The notes under the pieces were generated by a model. The model was not told where the DNA came from, searched no databases, and saw nothing but the letters and a program-made list of their open reading frames with translations. Shown here in pieces: positions 1-8,187 of a DNA stretch of 64,000 nt. The DNA lies in contig JANQMO010000055.1 in the NCBI GenBank assembly GCA_028280025.1, forward strand, positions 52,930-116,929. The letters are read 5' to 3'. Origin of the DNA: Chlorobium sp. (GTDB taxonomy: Bacteria > Bacteroidota > Chlorobiia > Chlorobiales > Chlorobiaceae). Position numbers and translations under genes: made by a program. How positions within the stretch are numbered: position 1 is the stretch's first letter; every line of letters begins with the position of its first letter.

Positions 1-1377
1 ACCTATCTGAAAGCAGATCAGGTGCGCTTTTCCAATGCTGAGTTCGAAGGGAATTTCGAAGGCATCGGCATTGAGTTCGATATCGTCCACGATACCCTGC
101 TTGTCGTGACCCCTCTGGCTGGAGGGCCGAGTGAGGCTGCCGGTTTGAAGGCCGGCGACAGGATAATAGCGATCGACGGTAAACCCGCTCTTGCATTGAC
201 GCCGATGGAAGTCATTTCCAGGCTTCGCGGTCCCAAAGGTTCCGAGGTATCATTGACTATATTCCGGCCTTACAGTTCAAGAAAATTCGGGCTCGACATA
301 GTTCGTGACAAGATCCCTACGTTCAGTATCGATGCGGTTTTCATGCTCGATGCGGAGACAGGGTATATCAGGATGAGCAGATTTGTCGCAACAACAGCAC
401 AGGAGTTCAGGGAGGCGATGGGTACATTGCTGGATCTGGGGATGCAGAATGTCGTCATTGATGTCAGGGGAAATCCCGGCGGATACCTGGATCAGGCTGT
501 AGAAATTGCTGACGAGTTTCTTTCTGAAGGGAAGCTGATCGTCTATACAAAAAGCAGAAACGGCGGTCCGGACGAGATGCGGTATACTGCAACGTCCGGA
601 GGGCTGTTTGAAAAGCGTGATGTCATGGTTCTTGTTGACAGGGGAAGTGCCTCTGCGGCAGAAATCCTTGCAGGGGCTTTGCAGGACAACAAGAGAGCTG
701 GTATTGCCGGGGAGCTGACTTTCGGAAAGGGTTTGGTGCAGCGGCAGTTCGATCTTGCGGACAGTTCTGCCATACGGCTGACGATCGCACGCTATTTCAC
801 TCCTTCCGGCAGGCGTATACAGCGTGACTACAGTCCGGGAAGCGAAGGAAGAGAGCTCTATTACCAGGAAGTGCACAATAATCTGGACGGAAAAACGCTT
901 GAGAACGAGAGCCGGGAAATTGAATGCGGCATCGACGGCATAGAGATATACAAGCCGTCAACCGAACAGTTCGAATCCACAGGAGGGATTGTTCCTGATT
1001 TCTGGGTTGTGGAATCGGCAGTGAACGGTTTTTACGGCAAACTGCTGGAAAACGGGGTTTTTGACGAGACCGCATTGAAGATAATCGATGATCCTTCAAG
1101 CAGGGTAAGGCAGTATAGCGGTGACGTCGATGGATTTATCGAAGACTATTCGGAAGAGAAAAAGATGGAACAATATCTTCGGGATATCTGCAGGGATAAA
1201 AATTTACAATTCGATGAGAGCCAGTTTGTGAAGGAAAAAAAAGAGATCATGTCTGCTGTGAAGTCAAGAGTTGCGCGTCAGCAGTTCGGTATCGAGGCAC
1301 AGATAAAGGTTCTTGCAAAGGAGTCCGACAAGCTGCTTTGGTTCGCAAGGGATTATCTGCGCGGAAAAGCTGCTTAG
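1..1377 (+). CDS. S41 family C-terminal processing peptidase (5' end outside window)
   Basis: Serine protease of the CtpA/Prc (S41) family, which cleaves the C-termini of exported proteins in the cell envelope. The reading frame is open from base 1, so the start and any signal peptide lie upstream; 458 codons are visible. A PDZ domain covers roughly codons 25-110 (it contains GPSEAAGLKAGDRIIAIDG). The protease core follows, with the conserved block VIDVRGNPGGYLDQAV, the serine motif GSASAAEILAGAL near base 646 and the dyad lysine in FGKGLVQ at base 727. The last ~120 residues are a charged, helical extension. A second, larger S41 protease with a different domain plan lies at 35250-37340, so the genome has at least two. 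The family assignment is secure; the substrate is unknown. Confidence 0.93.
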   Translation, partial: TYLKADQVRFSNAEFEGNFEGIGIEFDIVHDTLLVVTPLAGGPSEAAGLKAGDRIIAIDGKPALALTPMEVISRLRGPKGSEVSLTIFRPYSSRKFGLDIVRDKIPTFSIDAVFMLDAETGYIRMSRFVATTAQEFREAMGTLLDLGMQNVVIDVRGNPGGYLDQAVEIADEFLSEGKLIVYTKSRNGGPDEMRYTATSGGLFEKRDVMVLVDRGSASAAEILAGALQDNKRAGIAGELTFGKGLVQRQFDLADSSAIRLTIARYFTPSGRRIQRDYSPGSEGRELYYQEVHNNLDGKTLENESREIECGIDGIEIYKPSTEQFESTGGIVPDFWVVESAVNGFYGKLLENGVFDETALKIIDDPSSRVRQYSGDVDGFIEDYSEEKKMEQYLRDICRDKNLQFDESQFVKEKKEIMSAVKSRVARQQFGIEAQIKVLAKESDKLLWFARDYLRGKAA

Positions 1378-1508
1378 TTGTGCGGGTTATTGTCGGCATT
1401 CAAACAAACGGATCGTGTGGTATTCAGGCAAATCTCTGCAGGGTGCATGCTGATACATTGTGAGCTGAATATCGTACATTACCTGGATGAGGCGGCTGAA
1501 AACAAAGC

Positions 1509-2189
1509 ATGCGAGAATCAAAACATGTATGTATGTCCTTACTTGATAAGATAAAGAGCACATCGTGCAGCCTTCGCCTGCAGAAAAACTGGCTGAAAAT
1601 TTATACCTGTCCGGTGCCCAGCTCCGATTTTCTTTCTTTTGTGGGAATAGCTGAGATCGATGCTCCGCAGCACAGTGTATTGCATCTTCTCTATGATCTC
1701 GACGCCGCGACAGAATGGGTCTGGAAAACCAGGGAGATGAGGGTTCTCAAGGAGCTTTCTGAGGATGAAGGCAGGATCGTCTATCAGCTGGTCAGTGCTC
1801 CCTGGCCGGTTTCCGACAGGGAAATAGTGAGCCAGTCACAGGGTTATATGGATCCGGAAACGGGAGAGGTGTATATAACGATTACCGCCAGGCCCGATTT
1901 TATCCCTGAAAATGATAATTATGTGCGTGTCAGGCAGCTTGAGGGCGCGTGGAATATCATGCCGTTGTCGGAAACATCATGCAGGGTGGTTTTCAGGCTT
2001 CATCTCGAACCGGGAGGTGAAATCCCTTCATGGCTGGCTAATATCGCGGTTATCGATACTCCCTACAACACGCTTGCAAACATGAGAGAATTCGTGAAAC
2101 GCGAAGCATACAAAAATCCTATCGATGTTCCGTTTACCCGTTCGACAAAGGGAATCGACAAGAACTATACAGACTTTATAACCGATTAA
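1509..2189 (+). CDS. START-domain lipid-binding-like protein, copy 1
   Basis: 226-residue protein of the START/Bet v1-like fold, a fold that binds hydrophobic ligands. No signal peptide or membrane segment is visible, so it is probably cytoplasmic. Diagnostic stretches are APWPVSDREIV, ARPDFIPENDNYVRV and LEPGGEIPSWLAN, which recur with changes in the next gene; the two are therefore tandem paralogues. An in-frame ATG at 1533 is an alternative start, and neither start has a well-placed Shine-Dalgarno sequence. The ligand is unknown. In photosynthetic bacteria such proteins may handle lipids, pigments or quinones, but nothing in the sequence decides this. Confidence 0.8.
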   Translation: MRESKHVCMSLLDKIKSTSCSLRLQKNWLKIYTCPVPSSDFLSFVGIAEIDAPQHSVLHLLYDLDAATEWVWKTREMRVLKELSEDEGRIVYQLVSAPWPVSDREIVSQSQGYMDPETGEVYITITARPDFIPENDNYVRVRQLEGAWNIMPLSETSCRVVFRLHLEPGGEIPSWLANIAVIDTPYNTLANMREFVKREAYKNPIDVPFTRSTKGIDKNYTDFITD

Positions 2190-2247
2190 GCTTCGTCTTT
2201 CTGGCGGAACTGTTTACAATTAATGTTCAGTAAAAGGAAATTCGCAC

Positions 2248-2871
2248 ATGGATTTTGACCGGGCAAGGGAAGAAGAATGGACTTTTCGGGTGGAGCACAA
2301 GGATATCAGCATTTATTCCGCAAAAATGAAAAATACGCCTTTGCTTGGTTTCAAGGGATCTGTAGCATTTCCTGTTTCCGTAAGGCGGCTTATCAGTCTT
2401 TTTTACGATACCGGCAGCTACATGAGATGGGTTCACCAGCTTGCAAGTATCAATGTGCTTGAAAGAGGGGACAATCTCGAGTATGTCATCCATAAAGTCA
2501 TCAATACTCCCTGGCCCTTTCCAAAGCGGGAAATGATATTTCGTACCGGCCTGGATACTGAAGGCGAAAACGGTATTGCGGTCACGATGAAGTCGGTGCC
2601 GGATTTTATACCCGAAAACAGGGATACCTACAGGATAAAAGATGCATACGGTCGATGGGTATTCGAGCCCATGGAAAATGATGTGGTCGGTATTACTTTT
2701 ATCATGTTTGTCGATCCCGGCAAGGATGTTCCGTCACAGATGAGTAACACTGCCATGTTCGAAGTTCCGTTCTACTCTCTTCAGAACCTCAGAAACCTTT
2801 CCTTTAACAGCAGTTATAGCCCGCCTTACCCTGAAGAAGTTGATGAATATATCTCCATTGGCGAAGAGTGA
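2248..2871 (+). CDS. START-domain lipid-binding-like protein, copy 2
   Basis: 207-residue paralogue of the preceding gene, separated by 58 bases. The ATG is preceded by an AAGGA-like ribosome site at about 2234. Matching blocks are NTPWPFPKREMIF, SVPDFIPENRDTYRI and VDPGKDVPSQMSN, aligned with the equivalent blocks of copy 1. Only the general fold and the core proline/aspartate motifs are kept, so the duplication is old and the two may bind different ligands. Like copy 1 it lacks a signal peptide. Function beyond START-like ligand binding cannot be read from the sequence. Confidence 0.8.
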   Translation: MDFDRAREEEWTFRVEHKDISIYSAKMKNTPLLGFKGSVAFPVSVRRLISLFYDTGSYMRWVHQLASINVLERGDNLEYVIHKVINTPWPFPKREMIFRTGLDTEGENGIAVTMKSVPDFIPENRDTYRIKDAYGRWVFEPMENDVVGITFIMFVDPGKDVPSQMSNTAMFEVPFYSLQNLRNLSFNSSYSPPYPEEVDEYISIGEE

Positions 2872-3130
2872 AGGGGGGAGGTGTTGAATTGTTGAGTTGT
2901 TGATTTGTTGAATTGTTGGGAAGGCTTGTTGACCTGGTAGATAGTGAATCGTTAATAGGAGTAAGGAGTAGCTCACTTTGTTCGCAGGAGTAAGTAGTAA
3001 GGAGGTTAGGGTATTCTGGGGTTTGGGAAGTGGAGTTGAATTTGGGTGAGGGTTGTCGTGAATGGTAAATCGTGAATCGCGAATAGTGAATGGGTGTTCG
3101 GAAAATTGTTGATCCATCCCACACGTTTTT
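2872..3130 (+). repeat. Mosaic intergenic repeat between convergent genes
   Basis: This spacer between the START gene and the convergent hldA gene holds no gene. It contains five octamer-like units of TGTTGANT at about 2882-2920. A block reading GTAGCTCACTTTGTTCGCAG lies at about 2967, with relatives at 34033 and 55779. A GTGAATNG-type stretch rich in TGA, TAA and TAG on the plus strand lies at about 3058-3095. The same repeat vocabulary recurs in other gaps of this window. Confidence 0.75.
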
Positions 3131-4108
3131 TTACCCCTGGAAATAGTTTCGGCAGGCCTTGATGAGCTTGTCGGGGTTGACGGGTACGGCTCCGACTTCC
3201 TGGCAGACCGTGGCGGCGGCGAGATTGGCGATTTTCGCGCTTGTTTCTATGTCAAGCCCGGCGGCAACACCGAGTGACAAAATGCCGATCACGGTGTCTC
3301 CCGCGCCCGAAACGTCCGCTACTTCGAGCGAGGATGCAGGTATATGTGTAAAGCGGTCGTTACAGACTGTCATACCTTTTTCGCTCCGGGTGACGACAAG
3401 GTCCCGGCATGCCAGTTTTGATTGTAGCGCCATACAGGCCTTTTCTACAGCATCGTCATTGTTTGCAAGTGTCATGCCGAGGGAGGCCGCGATTTCAGAG
3501 AGGTTGGGCTTGAAGACGGTACAGCCGGTATAGCTGAAAAAGCTTTTTTCTTTTGGATCGACCAGAACCGGGACACCGTGTTCGGATGCCGTTTTGAGAG
3601 TGTTTCGGATGAGATCATCGGTCAGGGTGCCTTTATTGTAATCCTGCAGGACGATAGCGTCAAGCGAGCCGATCGCGCTTTCAAGATGTTCACGTATAAA
3701 GGAGACTGCTTGTTGAGACGCATCTTGCCGGCTTTCGTAGTCGATACGGGCAATGTGATGATTCTGGGAAAGAATCCTGGTTTTGCAGGTTGTCGGTCTT
3801 TCCGGATCTCCAAACAGATGTTCGGTGCCGAGCCCGTGGCTTTTCATCAGGCCGGATAGCGCTTCTTTGTTGTCGTCGGTACCGCTTATGCCGAACAGCA
3901 GGGTGTTTGCGCCCATTGCACGGATGTTGACGGCCACATTGGCGGCACCGCCCAGCCTCTGTGTTTCGTGGGAAACGTCGACTACCGGTACGGGATATTC
4001 CGGAGAAATACGCGAGACATGCCCGAAGATATAGCGGTCGAGCATGATGTCTCCGATTACGGCAATCTTTTTTTTGCTGAAAGAGGAAAAAAGCGCTTCA
4101 ATTTTCAT
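3131..4108 (-). CDS. hldA: D-glycero-beta-D-manno-heptose-7-phosphate kinase
   Basis: PfkB-family sugar kinase of 325 residues, the length of a stand-alone RfaE domain I (HldA). It phosphorylates D-glycero-D-manno-heptose 7-phosphate at C1 for ADP-heptose used in the lipopolysaccharide inner core. Near the N-terminus are GDIMLDRYIFG and the glycine-rich RLGGAANVAVNIRAMG; the C-terminal PfkB signature DVSGAGDTVIG contains the catalytic aspartate. No nucleotidyltransferase domain is fused, so a separate HldC would be needed elsewhere. It faces ffh head-to-head across a 271-base gap and converges with the START genes. Confidence 0.88.
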   Translation of the reverse strand: MKIEALFSSFSKKKIAVIGDIMLDRYIFGHVSRISPEYPVPVVDVSHETQRLGGAANVAVNIRAMGANTLLFGISGTDDNKEALSGLMKSHGLGTEHLFGDPERPTTCKTRILSQNHHIARIDYESRQDASQQAVSFIREHLESAIGSLDAIVLQDYNKGTLTDDLIRNTLKTASEHGVPVLVDPKEKSFFSYTGCTVFKPNLSEIAASLGMTLANNDDAVEKACMALQSKLACRDLVVTRSEKGMTVCNDRFTHIPASSLEVADVSGAGDTVIGILSLGVAAGLDIETSAKIANLAAATVCQEVGAVPVNPDKLIKACRNYFQG

Positions 4109-4303
4109 CGGGATCCATTTATCCGGTTGTTATTCGGCGGCGGCCTTACAATCACATCATGGCGACGAGCATTCACCATGCGTCAGTCTCCTGCAGGGAG
4201 TCACGCCGTCCCAGGCCGGAGGATGATGAAAGCAGTCTGCAGGGCTGAGTAGGGAATATAGGAAAGACGCTGTAATATGAAAGTGGGAGGGGCAAGCATA
4301 CGT

Positions 4304-4331
4304 TTGAAATATTACTATTTTTTGCTATACT
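4304..4331 (+). promoter_or_regulatory. Putative sigma-70 promoter of the ffh operon
   Basis: TTGAAA at 4304-4309 and TATACT at 4326-4331 are separated by 16 bases, and a TG dinucleotide precedes the -10 hexamer as in an extended -10. It lies about 45 bases before the ffh start and faces the operon. The call is by inspection; no transcript data. Confidence 0.5.
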
Positions 4332-4379
4332 TAAAGCTATCCATTTTTAGGTTGGGAAGAGAGAAAAAAGATACCGGAT

Positions 4380-5729
4380 ATGTTTGACAGTTTAAGCGAT
4401 AAGTTAGAGGCAACCTTTACAAAGCTTGCCGGACAGGCAACGATCAACGAGGTCAACATCGGTATTGCCATGCGCGATATCAAGCGTGCTTTGCTGGGTG
4501 CCGATGTCAATTACAAGGTTGCCAAAAAGTTTGTTGAAGAGGTGCGGGAAAAAGCGCTTGGCCAGGATGTGGTAAAAAGTGTTTCACCTGCCCAGATGAT
4601 CGTGAAAATTGTCAGTGACGAGCTGACCGAGATCATGGGCGGTGAAAATAAGCCGCTGAACCTCAATGTCAAGAAAATACCGGCTGTCGTCATGGTTGCG
4701 GGCCTCCAGGGGTCCGGTAAAACGACGTTCTGTGCAAAGCTGGCAAAGCGTCTGAAGAAAAACGGAAAGCAGCCGCTTCTTGTCGCGGCCGATGTCTATC
4801 GTCCTGCTGCTGTCGAACAGCTCAAAACGCTCGGGGGACAGATTGACGTTCCGGTTTTTTCCATTGAGGAACAGAACGCTCTCAAAGCCGCTCAGGAAGG
4901 ATTGGAGTCAGCGCGCCAGAACGGCAATGATGTCGTGATCGTTGATACCGCGGGACGGCTTCAGGTAGACGAATCGATGATGGCCGAGGCCGAGACCCTC
5001 AAGCATGAGCTGAAACCGGAGGAACTCCTGTTCGTCGTGGACGCGATGATCGGGCAGGAAGCGGTCAATACCGCAAGAGTATTCAATGAGCGCCTGGATT
5101 TTGACGGTGTCGTGCTGACAAAGCTGGACGGAGATGCAAGGGGCGGTTCAGCGCTTTCGATAAAGCAGGTTGTCGACAAACCGATCAAGTTCATGAGCGT
5201 CGGTGAGAAAGTCGATGACCTCGATGTGTTCTACCCCGACCGTATGGCCCAGCGAATTCTCGGTATGGGCGATATCGTCAGTTTTGTCGAGAAAGCACAG
5301 GAAACGCTCGATCTGGAGAAAACGCGAAAAATGCAGTCGCGTTTGATGAAAAATGAATTCGATCTCGATGATTTTTTCGATCAGCTTCAGCAGTTGAAAA
5401 AAATGGGTTCGATCCAGGGACTGGTTGAAATGGTGCCCGGCCTGAACAAAATGATCCCGAAACAGGATCTCGATAACCTTGATTTCAAACCTATCGAGGC
5501 GATTATTTCTTCCATGACCAAACAGGAGCGCGCTACTCCTGAAATAATCAACGGAAGCAGGAGACAGAGGATCGCCAGCGGCAGCGGGACACGTGTTCAG
5601 GATGTGAACATGCTGCTCAAGCAGTTCAAGGAAATGAAAAAGATGATGAGCTCGGTGACCAAGATGACCAAATCAGGCAGAAAGATACTGCCGCAGAACC
5701 TGCCGCTCGAAAAGCTATTAAAACGATAA
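4380..5729 (+). CDS. ffh: Signal recognition particle protein Ffh
   Basis: GTPase subunit of the signal recognition particle, which with 4.5S RNA brings nascent membrane proteins to FtsY. The 449 residues are normal length. An N-domain helical bundle is followed by the GTPase G-domain with P-loop GLQGSGKTT, DTAGRL and TKLDGDARGG, then a methionine-rich M-domain from about residue 300 that binds RNA and signal sequences (for example MKKMMSSVTKMTKSG). It is the first gene of a co-directional set ffh-rpsP-rimM-trmD-rplS, a widely conserved bacterial arrangement, and a promoter is visible just upstream. Confidence 0.97.
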   Translation: MFDSLSDKLEATFTKLAGQATINEVNIGIAMRDIKRALLGADVNYKVAKKFVEEVREKALGQDVVKSVSPAQMIVKIVSDELTEIMGGENKPLNLNVKKIPAVVMVAGLQGSGKTTFCAKLAKRLKKNGKQPLLVAADVYRPAAVEQLKTLGGQIDVPVFSIEEQNALKAAQEGLESARQNGNDVVIVDTAGRLQVDESMMAEAETLKHELKPEELLFVVDAMIGQEAVNTARVFNERLDFDGVVLTKLDGDARGGSALSIKQVVDKPIKFMSVGEKVDDLDVFYPDRMAQRILGMGDIVSFVEKAQETLDLEKTRKMQSRLMKNEFDLDDFFDQLQQLKKMGSIQGLVEMVPGLNKMIPKQDLDNLDFKPIEAIISSMTKQERATPEIINGSRRQRIASGSGTRVQDVNMLLKQFKEMKKMMSSVTKMTKSGRKILPQNLPLEKLLKR

Positions 5730-5764
5730 CGTTCATTTACACATAACATAAATCAAGAGAAGCA

Positions 5765-6190
5765 TTGGTTAAAATCAGACTTAAAAGAGCAGGAAGAAAG
5801 AAGATGCCTTATTACCAGATCGTTGCGGCCGACTCGCGCGCGCCGAGGGACGGTAAGTTTCTCGAGGTCATCGGTAATTATCAGCCAACGGCAAAGCCTC
5901 ATACGGTAAATCTGGACAGAGAGCGTGCCGCCTACTGGCTTGGCGTCGGTGCACAGCCGACAACGACGGTACGCAGTCTGATCCGTTCTACCGGTCTGCT
6001 TCATGAACTGAACATGAAACGCAGGGGCAGGAGTGAAGATGAGATACAGGCGGAAATGGAGAACTGGGGAAAACGCGAGTCTGAAAGAAAACAGAAAAGA
6101 CTTGCGGTGAAGACCCGCAGACGCCAGACAAAAAAAGCTGCCGAAGCCCGGAAAGAGCAGGCAGCCGGTGAGAGCGGCTCCGAAGCGTAA
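5765..6190 (+). CDS. rpsP: 30S ribosomal protein S16
   Basis: Small-subunit ribosomal protein S16 with the typical N-terminus MVKIRLKRAGRKKMPYY and the motif DSRAPRDGKFLEVIGNY. The start codon is TTG at 5765, preceded by an AAGAGAAG ribosome site; the family alignment fixes this start. At 141 residues it is longer than the ~80-residue minimal protein, because of a highly charged Lys/Arg/Glu tail after about residue 85. Second gene of the ffh operon, 35 bases after ffh. Confidence 0.96.
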   Translation: MVKIRLKRAGRKKMPYYQIVAADSRAPRDGKFLEVIGNYQPTAKPHTVNLDRERAAYWLGVGAQPTTTVRSLIRSTGLLHELNMKRRGRSEDEIQAEMENWGKRESERKQKRLAVKTRRRQTKKAAEARKEQAAGESGSEA

Positions 6191-6243
6191 GCTTTTCCTG
6201 GAAGGGTGGCCGGGATTTCTGGAGGTATCGGGTCAACTGTACC

Positions 6244-6750
6244 ATGAAGGAGCTCTATCTTGTCGGCAGGATCCTCAAGCCAAGAGGACTGAAAGGTGAA
6301 GTAAAAGTCTTGCCGATTACCGATTATCCTGAAAGTTTTCTCGAAAGGAAAGCTTTTCATGTCGGCAGGGACGAGGAGTATACGGCTGTGCGGCAGGTGC
6401 TGAAGAGTGAGCTTCGAAAGGGATATGCCTACCTTCTTTTTGAAGGGATGGATACCCGGGAGAAAGCTGAAAAGGCGGTTGGAAGCAAGTTGTATGTTAC
6501 GCCCGATGAACTGGTGCCTCTTCCGTCTGACAGGGCGTATCTGCATGAGTTGAAAGGATTGAAGATTATCAATGAGTCGTTTGATGAGGTCGGTACTGTT
6601 CTTGATGTCCTGAACATGCCCGCTCATGATGTTTACGAGATAGAGTACAGGGGAAAGAGAATAATCGTGCCGGCTGTCGAAGAGTTTGTAGAAGAGATCA
6701 GAATTGAAAAGGGTTATATGGTGCTGAAACGTTTGGACGAGTTTCTGTAA
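6244..6750 (+). CDS. rimM: 16S rRNA processing/ribosome maturation factor RimM
   Basis: Assembly factor that binds S19 and matures the head of the 30S subunit. The 168 residues show the N-terminal RimM barrel (VGRILKPRGLKGEVKVLP) and a C-terminal PRC-barrel (VGTVLDVLNMPAHDVYEI... IIVPAVEEFV). Its position between rpsP and trmD is the classical order. The start ATG is fixed by the family motif close behind it, although the GGAGG at 6220 is rather far upstream. Confidence 0.94.
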   Translation: MKELYLVGRILKPRGLKGEVKVLPITDYPESFLERKAFHVGRDEEYTAVRQVLKSELRKGYAYLLFEGMDTREKAEKAVGSKLYVTPDELVPLPSDRAYLHELKGLKIINESFDEVGTVLDVLNMPAHDVYEIEYRGKRIIVPAVEEFVEEIRIEKGYMVLKRLDEFL

Positions 6751-6808
6751 CAGGCCCTTGTTGTTCCTGGACAATTTGTTGAACAGAAGAGGGAAAGTCT
6801 CTTGTTGC

Positions 6809-7519
6809 ATGGTGTCACTACGGATCGATGTCATATCCGTTATTCCGGGATTCTTCGAGTCGCCCATGGAGAAGGGGCTCCTCGGTATAGCCCGGAAAAA
6901 ACAACATGTCCGGATCGAGGTGCATAATCTTCACGATTACGGTCTCGGCAAATACAAGCAGGTTGATGACACGCCGTTTGGCGGCGGACCGGGGATGGTT
7001 ATCAGGCCTGAACCTGTGTTTGCCTGTATTGAGCGACTGCAGGCTGAAAGGACATACGATGCAGTGATATTCATGACACCCGATGGCAGCAGGCTGGATC
7101 AGACAACGGCAAACCGTTTGTCGGTTTTGAGAAATCTGATTATCCTGTGCGGCCATTACAAGGCTGTCGATGAGCGAATCAGGAAAAAGCTCATTACGCA
7201 TGAGATATCTGTCGGCGACCTGGTTCTTTCCGGTGGCGAGATTCCTGCTCTGATGCTCGTGGATGCCGTTGTGAGACTTGTGCCCGGTGTTCTGGGTGAC
7301 AGTGAATCTGCCCTGACAGATTCGTTTCAGACAGGTCTGCTCGATTGTGAGTATTACACAAGGCCTGCGGAGTTCAGGGGAATGGGAGTACCGGAAGTCC
7401 TGCTTTCGGGACATCATAAAAAAATCGAGCAATGGAGACGGGAAAACGCCTACAGGCGGACACAGCAGAGGCGCCCTGATCTTCTTGAAAATGACAGTTT
7501 GGATGAGTTGAGGATATAA
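6809..7519 (+). CDS. trmD: tRNA (guanine-N1)-methyltransferase
   Basis: SPOUT-class enzyme that methylates G37 next to the anticodon and prevents frameshifting. The start at 6809 (MVSLRIDVISVIPGFF) fits the family; the frame is open further upstream to 6758, but those residues are atypical. Visible motifs are the knot segments DTPFGGGPGMVIRPEP, LCGHYKAVDERI and ISVGDLVLSGGEIPALML, and the C-terminal VLLSGHHKKIEQWRRE. About 236 residues. It lies 58 bases after rimM and 19 bases before rplS. Confidence 0.95.
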   Translation: MVSLRIDVISVIPGFFESPMEKGLLGIARKKQHVRIEVHNLHDYGLGKYKQVDDTPFGGGPGMVIRPEPVFACIERLQAERTYDAVIFMTPDGSRLDQTTANRLSVLRNLIILCGHYKAVDERIRKKLITHEISVGDLVLSGGEIPALMLVDAVVRLVPGVLGDSESALTDSFQTGLLDCEYYTRPAEFRGMGVPEVLLSGHHKKIEQWRRENAYRRTQQRRPDLLENDSLDELRI

Positions 7520-7538
7520 TAACGTTAATCTATTTATC

Positions 7539-7898
7539 ATGGATCAGTTAATTCAGCTGGTTGAATCAGCGCAGCAGAGGGACGACCTGCCGGAGCTCCG
7601 TCCGGGAGATACAGTGAGAATGCAGTTGAAAGTTATCGAGGGTGAAAAAGAACGCCTTCAGGCATTCGAAGGCGTCGTGATCAGCGAACGGGGTATGGGG
7701 GCATCAAAAACCGTAACAGTCCGGAAAATTTCCAACGGTATCGGTGTCGAACGTATCATACCGTTGAATTCGCCCAATATCGAAAGCGTGAAAGTACTCA
7801 AGCAGGGTAAGACCCGCCGGGCAAAACTCTTTTATCTCAGAAAAAGAACCGGTAAGGCTGCGTTGAAAGTCAAGGAGCGCAAAAACGTCACGTCATAA
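7539..7898 (+). CDS. rplS: 50S ribosomal protein L19
   Basis: Ribosomal protein L19, which sits at the subunit interface. The 119 residues include the typical LRPGDTVRMQLKVIEG and LQAFEGVVISERG, and a basic C-terminus (KTRRAKLFYLRKRTGKAA). It is the last gene of the ffh-rplS operon and is followed by hairpins at 7922 and 8066. Confidence 0.97.
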   Translation: MDQLIQLVESAQQRDDLPELRPGDTVRMQLKVIEGEKERLQAFEGVVISERGMGASKTVTVRKISNGIGVERIIPLNSPNIESVKVLKQGKTRRAKLFYLRKRTGKAALKVKERKNVTS

Positions 7899-7921
7899 TA
7901 ACACCTCTATTTTGTCGCGAG

Positions 7922-7938
7922 CCCCGACTTTGTCGGGG
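7922..7938 (+). repeat. Short perfect hairpin CCCCGAC-TTT-GTCGGGG
   Basis: Seven-base-pair GC-rich stem with a three-base loop directly after rplS. There is no U-tract, so it may be a small dispersed palindrome rather than the terminator. A related stem, CCCGAC-AA-GTCGGG, lies at 15440-15453. Confidence 0.5.
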
Positions 7939-8065
7939 TAAACTTTAAAACCGGAGTCCCTGCAGGTCGGGATCGACGAAGTAATCAGGCCGATAGCGAC
8001 AATTAATAGGGATGTCTCCCATAACAGTGACGCCCGGTCCTCACAACGTGTGTCATGGTTGTACG

Positions 8066-8095
8066 AAAAACCAGGTTTATCCCGGTTTTTTTTGT
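8066..8095 (+). terminator. Rho-independent terminator after the ffh-rplS operon
   Basis: AAAAACC(a)GG - TTTAT - CC(c)GGTTTTT forms a stem with one internal mismatch and ends in a run of T, at the end of the ribosomal/tRNA-modification operon. The A-tract on the other side would let it work in both directions, but no minus-strand gene ends here. Confidence 0.65.
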
Positions 8096-8135
8096 GTTTG
8101 CCCCATTGGCACAGTCATGTCGCTTTTTACTTTTA

Positions 8136-8159
8136 CCTAAATTGAGCGCTCAGTTTAGG
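8136..8159. repeat. 24-bp inverted repeat upstream of the MBL gene
   Basis: CCTAAA-t-TGAGCGCTCA-g-TTTAGG is an almost perfect palindrome 28 bases before the ATG of the hydrolase gene. It could be an operator for the downstream gene or the end of a dispersed element: 18 bases (8131-8148) recur in inverted orientation at 15553-15570. Confidence 0.55.
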
Positions 8160-8187
8160 TTTTTGAATTTTGACTTATCCTGGTTCT

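Noticed and set aside
4140..4260. Possible signal-recognition-particle RNA near ffh (CCAGGCCGGAGGATGATG and AAAGCAG)
   Set aside because: It only vaguely resembles the conserved SRP core; the GGAAGG-type loop and symmetric stem are not present.
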